A stretch of 11,017 nucleotides of DNA from Longimicrobiales bacterium (lineage in GTDB: Bacteria; Gemmatimonadota; Gemmatimonadetes; Longimicrobiales; Gaopeijiaceae): the NCBI GenBank assembly GCA_028280205.1, contig JANQME010000194.1, forward strand, positions 1-11,017. The letters run 5' to 3'. The notes beneath the pieces are model-generated. The model was given only the letters and a program-made list of their open reading frames with translations. It made no database searches and was not told where the DNA came from. Position numbers and translations under genes: made by a program. Position 1 is the first letter of the stretch, and each line of letters begins with the position of its first letter. Positions 6,256 to 11,017 of the stretch are shown piece after piece.

Positions 6256-7401
6256 TCACAGCGCGGCTCGGAATCGCCGCGTCGCGAAGCTCAGCCCCGC
6301 GACCGCCATCGCGAGCAGGATCGCGATCGAGACCCACACGTCGGCGAAGCCCGCGCTCTTGAGGAAGACCGCCCGCACGACGTCGAGGAAGTGCCGCAGG
6401 GGGTTCAGCCACGTGAGGTAGCGAAAGCCGTCGGGCATGGTGTGCACCGGGTACAGGAAGCCGGAGAGGATGATCGCCGGAAGGATGAACAGGTACATCG
6501 AGAGGAAGGCTTCCTGCTGCGTGGCGCTGATCGTCGAGATCCAGAGTCCGACCGAGAGCCCGGCGAGGATGAAGAGGACGGCGGCCACGAAGAGGGTCGG
6601 CACGCTTCCCGTGATCGGGATGCCGAACCAGAGGAGCGCTACGGTCGTCACGAGTGTGATCTGGAGCACCGCGATGCCCGCCACGGGGATCGTCTTGCCG
6701 AGGATCAGCTCGGCCGGCGAGAGCGGAGAAACGAGGAGCTGTTCGAGCGTACCCACCTCCCGCTCGCGCACGATCCCGAGCGCCGTGAGCATGAGACACA
6801 TCATGAGGACGATCACACCGATCACGGCGGGTACGTTGTAGACCCGCGATTCGAGCGACGGATTGAACCAGGCGCGGGTGCGCAGCTCGACGCCCGATCG
6901 GCGCCCGCCCGCCGCCGCGGCCAGCCGTGCACCGTAGGCCTGGACGATCTCGCCGGCGTACCCCTGCGCGACGGTGGCGGTGTTCGAGTTCGTGCCGTCG
7001 GCGAGGAGCTGGACCGCCGGGCTCCGACGCGCCTTCAGGTCGGCCGCGTACCCGGCCGGGATCTCGAGCGCGACGACGGCCCGTCCGCGGTCGAGCGCCT
7101 CGGCCAGGTCGGCGGGCCGATCGGACCGCTCCACGACCCGGAAGTAGCCCGACGCCGTGAAGGCGTCGACCAGCGCGCGTGACTCCGCGGTGCGGTCGTG
7201 GTCGACGACGGCCGTCGCGACGTTGCGCACGTCGGTGTTCACCGCGTAGCCGAAGGCGAGCAGCTGAATGATCGGCGCGGCGAAGATGATGCGCTTCGTC
7301 TTGGGGTCGCGGAAGAGCTGACGTATCTCCTTGGCGTCCATCCTGCGAACGCGCAGCGGATTCAGCCTCGGTCCACCGCCGCCTCCGGCGCGCCCGCTCA
7401 T
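6256..7401 (-). CDS. ABC-2 type export permease, second of pair (YbhR-like)
   Basis: The protein has 381 residues from the ATG at 7401, which overlaps the stop of the preceding permease as ATGA and has AAGGAG about 8 bases upstream. The frame is open further upstream, but that part overlaps the neighbour gene and is not family-like; an internal ATG at 7341 is a weaker alternative. One hydrophobic segment near residues 38-56 is followed by an extracytoplasmic domain to about residue 180 (with AVVDHDRTAESRALVDAF) and five C-terminal membrane segments. EREVGTLEQLLVSPLSPAEL is the characteristic coupling stretch of ABC-2 permeases of the YbhR/YhhJ type. It is paralogous to the adjacent permease and should form a heterodimer with it, driven by the two ATPases upstream. 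The likely job is efflux of drugs, ions or other small molecules; the substrate is unknown. Confidence 0.92.
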   Translation of the reverse strand: MSGRAGGGGGPRLNPLRVRRMDAKEIRQLFRDPKTKRIIFAAPIIQLLAFGYAVNTDVRNVATAVVDHDRTAESRALVDAFTASGYFRVVERSDRPADLAEALDRGRAVVALEIPAGYAADLKARRSPAVQLLADGTNSNTATVAQGYAGEIVQAYGARLAAAAGGRRSGVELRTRAWFNPSLESRVYNVPAVIGVIVLMMCLMLTALGIVREREVGTLEQLLVSPLSPAELILGKTIPVAGIAVLQITLVTTVALLWFGIPITGSVPTLFVAAVLFILAGLSVGLWISTISATQQEAFLSMYLFILPAIILSGFLYPVHTMPDGFRYLTWLNPLRHFLDVVRAVFLKSAGFADVWVSIAILLAMAVAGLSFATRRFRAAL

Positions 7402-8552
7402 GCTTCGAGCTCCTTGCGGAACGCCCGGGTCGCGAGCGCGACACCCGCCACGGCAAAGAGCAGCATCAGGAGCGCCTGAGGCCAGAGCACCGAGATGCCG
7501 ACGCCCTTCAGGAAGATCCCGCGAGTGACCGTGATGAAGTACCGGGCGGGCACGAGGTACGTGATGCCTTGCAGAACCACCGGCATGCTCGCGATGTCGA
7601 ACATGAAGCCCGAGAGGAGCAGGGCGGGGAGGTAGGTGGCGACCATCGCGACCTGCGTTGCGAGCACCTGGGACTTCACGACGGCCGAGATCACGATCCC
7701 GAGGCCGAGCGCGCCGACGAGGAAGAGGACGGTCATGACGCCCAGCAGCAGGACGCTCCCGTTCAGTGGCGTCCCGAAGAGGAGCATGCCCGCGACGACC
7801 GCGAGCGAGACGTCGAGGATGCCGATCACGAGGTAGGGGAGGAGCTTGCCCAGCACGACCTCGAGCCGGCTCACCGGGGTGGCGGCGAGCTGCTCCATCG
7901 AGCCCCGCTCCCACTCCCGGGCGATCGTGAGCGCGGTGAGCATCGCCGCGATCATCGACATGATGACGGCGATGAGCCCGGGGACGATCATGTGGCGGCT
8001 CTCGAGCCTGGGATTGTACCAGGTGCGGCTCTCGAGCCGGACGGGCGCACCGGTGGCGTTGCTCGCTCGGTCGGGGGAGGACGCACCCGCAGCCGCGACC
8101 TGTGCCCCGTGGCTCGCCGCCACCGCGCCTGAGAGGTTCATCGCGATTGTCGCCGTGTTGGCGTCCGCGCCGTCGAGGAGGAGCTGGACGGTCGCCCCGC
8201 GGCCCGCGGCGGCCCGGTCACGCGCATAGCCGGGCGGGATCGTGAGCACCCCCAGGACCCGGCCGCGCACGAGGAGCTCCTCCGTGCGTCCGCGGTCCGC
8301 GAGTCGCTCCCGGACCGTGAAGTAGTCGCTCGCCACGAACGCGTCGACCAGCTCGCGGCTGGCGGCGGTCCGGTCCTCGTCCACGACCGCGATCGTGATG
8401 TCGTCGATGTCGAATGTGATCGCGTACCCGAAGAAGACGAGGAGCATCATCGGGAGCGCGAACGCGAGGATCATGCTGCGGGTGTCGCGCCGGAGCTGGA
8501 TCCACTCTTTGCGGGCGACGGCGAGCAGCCGGTGCGGATCGAGCGGGCTCAT
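7398..8552 (-). CDS. ABC-2 type export permease, first of pair (YbhS-like)
   Basis: The protein has 384 residues from the ATG at 8552, chosen because it overlaps the stop of ATPase 2 as ATGA and begins directly with the family N-terminus (LLAVARKEWIQLRRDTRSM). The ribosome-binding site is weak, consistent with coupled translation. One membrane segment near residues 28-46 precedes an extracytoplasmic domain (AVVDEDRTAASRELVDAF, later TWYNPRLESRH). Five membrane segments follow, with the coupling stretch EWERGSMEQLAATPVSRLEV after the first. Several motifs match the downstream permease almost residue for residue, so the two arose by duplication and should pair in one channel. It ends in FRKELEA at an ATGA overlap with that partner. 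Position after the ATPases matches ybhS in ybhGFSR operons. Transport substrate cannot be read from sequence. Confidence 0.93.
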   Translation of the reverse strand: MSPLDPHRLLAVARKEWIQLRRDTRSMILAFALPMMLLVFFGYAITFDIDDITIAVVDEDRTAASRELVDAFVASDYFTVRERLADRGRTEELLVRGRVLGVLTIPPGYARDRAAAGRGATVQLLLDGADANTATIAMNLSGAVAASHGAQVAAAGASSPDRASNATGAPVRLESRTWYNPRLESRHMIVPGLIAVIMSMIAAMLTALTIAREWERGSMEQLAATPVSRLEVVLGKLLPYLVIGILDVSLAVVAGMLLFGTPLNGSVLLLGVMTVLFLVGALGLGIVISAVVKSQVLATQVAMVATYLPALLLSGFMFDIASMPVVLQGITYLVPARYFITVTRGIFLKGVGISVLWPQALLMLLFAVAGVALATRAFRKELEA

Positions 8553-9484
8553 CCGACGACCGCGCCGCCTTCGGCCCGCACCAGGGCGGTGAAGACGTCC
8601 TCGAGCGAGGGCTCGACCCGCTCGATCGACGCGACCGAGAGGCCCTCCCCGGCGAGCGCGGCCCGCACCGTGTCGACCCCGGTCGTCTCGTTCTCGACCG
8701 TGACGTGGACGTCGCGTCCGTACATCGCGGCCTCGACCATCCCCGGGGCGTGGACGAGCGCCTGCACGGCGCGCGGTGCATCTTCGGTCTCGAGCCGGAA
8801 GATCGGATCGACGGTACGGGCCCTCAGCGCGCGCGGGGTGTCGAGCGCGATGAGCCGCCCCCGGTTCAGGAGCGCGAGCCGGTGGCAGTACTCGGCCTCC
8901 TCCATGTAGTGGGTGGAGACGAACACCGTCGTGCCGGCTTCGGACATCGCGGCGATCAGGTCCCAGAAGCGTCGGCGGGCCACGGGGTCGACGCCGGAGG
9001 TGGGCTCGTCCAGGAAGAGGATCGATGGCTCGTGCAGCGTGGCGCACCCGAGTGCGAGGCGCTGCTTCCACCCGAGCGGCAGCTCACCGGCGAGCCGGTC
9101 CACCGCATCGGCCAGCTCGGACATCTCCAGGACCCACGCTCTCCGCTCCTCGTAGCGGGTCCCGACGACGCCGTAAAGGCCGGCGAAGAGCTCGATGTTC
9201 TCGTGCACGGTGAGATCGGCGTAGAGCGAGAACTTCTGCGACATGTACCCGATCCGCTCTCGGATCCCGTCGCGCTCGGCGCGCACGTCGAGGCCGGCGA
9301 CGCGACCCGTGCCCTCCGAGGGCGGAAGCAGTCCGGTGAGCATCTTGATCGTCGTCGTCTTTCCCGCGCCGTTCGGGCCCAGGAAGCCGAAGATCTCCCC
9401 TCTGCGGACCCGGAAGGTGACACCGTCGACCGCGGTGAAGTCCCCGAACCGTCGGGTCAGACCCTCGACCTCGACCGGGTTCAT
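8549..9484 (-). CDS. ABC exporter ATPase 2 (matches C-terminal half of YbhF)
   Basis: The protein has 311 residues and forms one complete nucleotide-binding domain. Visible motifs in order are Walker A GPNGAGKTT (residues 36-44), Q-loop Gln83 in YMSQKF, a degenerate signature LPLGWKQ (135-141) in place of LSGGQ, Walker B ILFLDEP with Glu160, SGVDP, and the switch His192 in STHYMEEAE. A C-terminal regulatory-type domain ends with EPSLEDVF. The LPLGWKQ form is typical of the second ATPase domain of YbhF-type exporters. In E. coli YbhF both domains are one polypeptide; here they are separate, with the ATG at 9484 overlapping the stop of ATPase 1 as ATGA. It sits at the cytoplasmic face and powers the two ABC-2 permeases downstream. 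Confidence 0.94.
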   Translation of the reverse strand: MNPVEVEGLTRRFGDFTAVDGVTFRVRRGEIFGFLGPNGAGKTTTIKMLTGLLPPSEGTGRVAGLDVRAERDGIRERIGYMSQKFSLYADLTVHENIELFAGLYGVVGTRYEERRAWVLEMSELADAVDRLAGELPLGWKQRLALGCATLHEPSILFLDEPTSGVDPVARRRFWDLIAAMSEAGTTVFVSTHYMEEAEYCHRLALLNRGRLIALDTPRALRARTVDPIFRLETEDAPRAVQALVHAPGMVEAAMYGRDVHVTVENETTGVDTVRAALAGEGLSVASIERVEPSLEDVFTALVRAEGGAVVG

Positions 9485-10416
9485 CCCACGAGCCTCATGA
9501 AGACGTCCTCGAGCGACGGCTCGGTCTCCTCGACGTCCCGCACGTCGAGCCCGGCGGCGCGCACCGGCGCGAGCGCTTCCTCGTCGCGCACGCCCGCCTC
9601 GACGAGCACGTGCACGGCGTCACCGAAGAGGTGTGCGCTCCGCACCGTGGCCGCCCCGCGCAGGACGTCCCGGGCGCGGCGCAGCCGGCTCGACCGGATC
9701 GCGAGCATCCGTCCGGAGACCGAGCCCCGCAGCGCGGTCGGCGTGTCCAGCGCGAGCAGTCGACCCTCGTGCAGGAGCGCGACCCGGTCGCACCGCTCGG
9801 CCTCGTCGAGGTACGAGGTGCTGACGACGATCGTGATACCCTCGGCGACCATCTCGTGGAGGATCAGCCAGAGCTCGCGCCGGGAGATCGGGTCCACACC
9901 GAACGTCGGCTCGTCGAGCAGCAGGATATCGGGCTTGTGGACGAGCGCACACGAGAGCGACAGCTTCTGCTTCATCCCACCGGAGAGCTTACCCGCAAGG
10001 CGGTCGGTGAACTCGCCCAGACGGCTGAAGGCGTACAGGCGCTCGAGCCGAGCGGGCCGCTCCGCGCGCGGGACGCGATACAGGTCGGCGTAGAAGTCGA
10101 GGTTCTCGCGTACGGTGAGATCCTCGTACAGACCGAAGCGCTGAGACATGTAGGCGATGTGCGGCTTCACTCCTTCCGGGTCGCGCGCGACGTCGATACC
10201 GGCCACGAGCGCCGTCCCGTCCGTAGGCCGCAGGACCCCCGCCAGCATGCGCAGCGTCGTGGTCTTTCCGGCCCCGTCCGGGCCGACGATGCCGAAGAGC
10301 TCGCCGGAGCGGACGTCGACGGAGAGCGCGTCCACGGCGACGCGGTCGTCGAAGCGGCGGGTCAATCCCCTGATGGCGATCGCCGGGCGCTCGGCGAGGC
10401 CGTGGGGCGAGTCCAT
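9481..10416 (-). CDS. ABC exporter ATPase 1 (matches N-terminal half of YbhF)
   Basis: The protein has 311 residues, one nucleotide-binding domain. Motifs are Walker A GPDGAGKTT (residues 45-53), Q-loop Gln92 in YMSQRF, canonical signature LSGGMKQ (144-150), Walker B ILLLDEP with Glu169, and FGVDP. The switch position reads STSYLDEAE, with Ser201 where active ABC ATPases have His. The C-terminal domain ends EPSLEDVF, like its partner. The ATG at 10416 has GGAGGG about 10 bases upstream, inside the adaptor gene, whose stop is 6 bp away. It should heterodimerise with ATPase 2. Because a composite site uses the Walker and switch residues of one subunit and the signature of the other, the missing His and the partner's degenerate signature fall in the same site. 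ATPase assignment is firm; site asymmetry is inference. Confidence 0.94.
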   Translation of the reverse strand: MDSPHGLAERPAIAIRGLTRRFDDRVAVDALSVDVRSGELFGIVGPDGAGKTTTLRMLAGVLRPTDGTALVAGIDVARDPEGVKPHIAYMSQRFGLYEDLTVRENLDFYADLYRVPRAERPARLERLYAFSRLGEFTDRLAGKLSGGMKQKLSLSCALVHKPDILLLDEPTFGVDPISRRELWLILHEMVAEGITIVVSTSYLDEAERCDRVALLHEGRLLALDTPTALRGSVSGRMLAIRSSRLRRARDVLRGAATVRSAHLFGDAVHVLVEAGVRDEEALAPVRAAGLDVRDVEETEPSLEDVFMRLVG

Positions 10417-10422
10417 GGCGGC

Positions 10423-11017
10423 TCAGCCCTCCAGGATCGTCACGTCGGCCGGGATGCCGGGCTTCAGCTCGAAGTCCGGGTCGCCGGTGATGCGCACCTT
10501 CACGGGGTAGACGAGCTTCGTTCGCTCTTCCGTGGTCTGCACGTTGCGCGGCGTGAACTCGGCCTGGCTCCCGATGAAGACGACCTCGCCCCCGTAGACC
10601 CGATCGGGCCAGGTATCGGATCGGATCTCCGCCCCCGACCCGAGCTGCACTCGCCCGATGACGTCTTCACGCACGTAGATGCGGACCCAGCGGTCGTCGG
10701 GATCGAGGAGGGTGACGACCGGCGTTCCCGCGCCGACGGCTTCGCCCGGCTCGCGATGCCGGGTGGTCACGAGCCCGGAGAACGGCGCCTCGATGAACGT
10801 GTGGTCGAACGTCGCCTCTGCGAGGGCGAGTCGGGCCCGGGTCTGTTCGACCACGCTCCGCTGAGCCGCAACCGTCTCGGTGCGCGGGCCTTCCCTGAGG
10901 AGCGCGAGGCGCTGCGTCGCCTGCTCGAGGTCCGCTCTCGCCACGTCGAGCATCGTGCCGGCCCGCTGCATCGCCTGGCGGGAGATCGCCCCTCCTTCGA
11001 AGAGGGTGCGCGCGCGC
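10423..11017 (-). CDS. HlyD-family periplasmic adaptor, N-terminus beyond window (YbhG-like)
   Basis: About 197 C-terminal residues are visible and the frame stays open to the right edge, so the ATG at 10971 is internal and not the start. The visible part has a helical hairpin arm beginning LFEGGAISRQAMQRA and rich in Ala, Arg, Gln and Glu (coiled coil). A lipoyl half-motif, IEAPFSGLVTTRHREPGEAV, follows, and then a beta-barrel region (VVTLLDPDDRWVRIYVRE). The end, ELKPGIPADVTI, is typical of the membrane-proximal domain of HlyD/YbhG adaptors. Such proteins are anchored in the inner membrane and bridge it to an outer-membrane factor. The gene comes first in the exporter operon, 6 bp before ATPase 1. 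No outer-membrane TolC partner is seen in the window. Confidence 0.92.
   Translation of the reverse strand, partial: RARTLFEGGAISRQAMQRAGTMLDVARADLEQATQRLALLREGPRTETVAAQRSVVEQTRARLALAEATFDHTFIEAPFSGLVTTRHREPGEAVGAGTPVVTLLDPDDRWVRIYVREDVIGRVQLGSGAEIRSDTWPDRVYGGEVVFIGSQAEFTPRNVQTTEERTKLVYPVKVRITGDPDFELKPGIPADVTILEG

Noticed and set aside
9481..9484. Frameshift splitting a single YbhF-like gene
   Set aside because: Both ATPases are complete, each with its own EPSLEDVF end, and meet at a clean ATGA stop/start, so this is a gene split and not an error.

Overview
The window is GC-rich throughout, except for one short AT-rich patch near 6170-6206, and genes are densely packed on both strands. Signal peptides, two lipoproteins, a predicted outer-membrane barrel, a periplasmic adaptor (HlyD type) and an AttH-type lipoprotein all point to a Gram-negative (diderm) bacterium. 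The style (very high GC, a DUF6588-like barrel, an MhqED-like pair, a split YbhF) would suit Gemmatimonadota or a related environmental phylum, but I cannot prove the taxon from sequence alone. No tRNA, rRNA, CRISPR array, transposase or phage gene is visible. Neither edge is a gene boundary.

Layout. (1) Plus strand, 1-2775: the 3' part of a large FtsX/MacB-type ABC permease, then, 2 bp later, a lipoprotein of the AttH/CrtC-like lipocalin family. This is the permease-AttH end of an AttEFGH-type exporter locus. (2) Minus strand, 2784-4270: a DUF6588-like beta-barrel gene overlapping by 4 bp a small lipoprotein of unknown function. Its 3' end meets the AttH gene with only 8 bp between stop codons. 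(3) Minus strand, 4346-6117: a two-module vicinal-oxygen-chelate (VOC) ring-cleaving dioxygenase translationally coupled to an alpha/beta-hydrolase, the same pairing as MhqE-MhqD of the Firmicutes quinone/phenol response. It is preceded by an AT-rich promoter (TTGACA -35) with a perfect 12-bp palindrome in its spacer. (4) Minus strand, 6256 to the right edge: an export operon read as HlyD adaptor, ATPase 1, ATPase 2, ABC-2 permease 1, ABC-2 permease 2. This matches the E. coli ybhG-ybhF-ybhS-ybhR order, but the tandem ATPase YbhF is here two separate genes joined by ATGA overlaps.

How they work together. Everything from the right edge to 2784 is transcribed leftward, with five 4-bp start/stop overlaps, so translational coupling is widespread. 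The efflux complex plus the ring-cleaving dioxygenase and hydrolase could form a stress or detoxification neighbourhood for aromatic or quinone-like compounds. That link is inference: the promoter at about 6177-6205 suggests the dioxygenase pair can be controlled separately from the pump. The AttH/FtsX system and the barrel-lipoprotein pair add to an envelope-focused region. The least characterised part is the barrel-lipoprotein pair. The most checkable structural idea is that the two split ATPases form one degenerate and one canonical ATP site.
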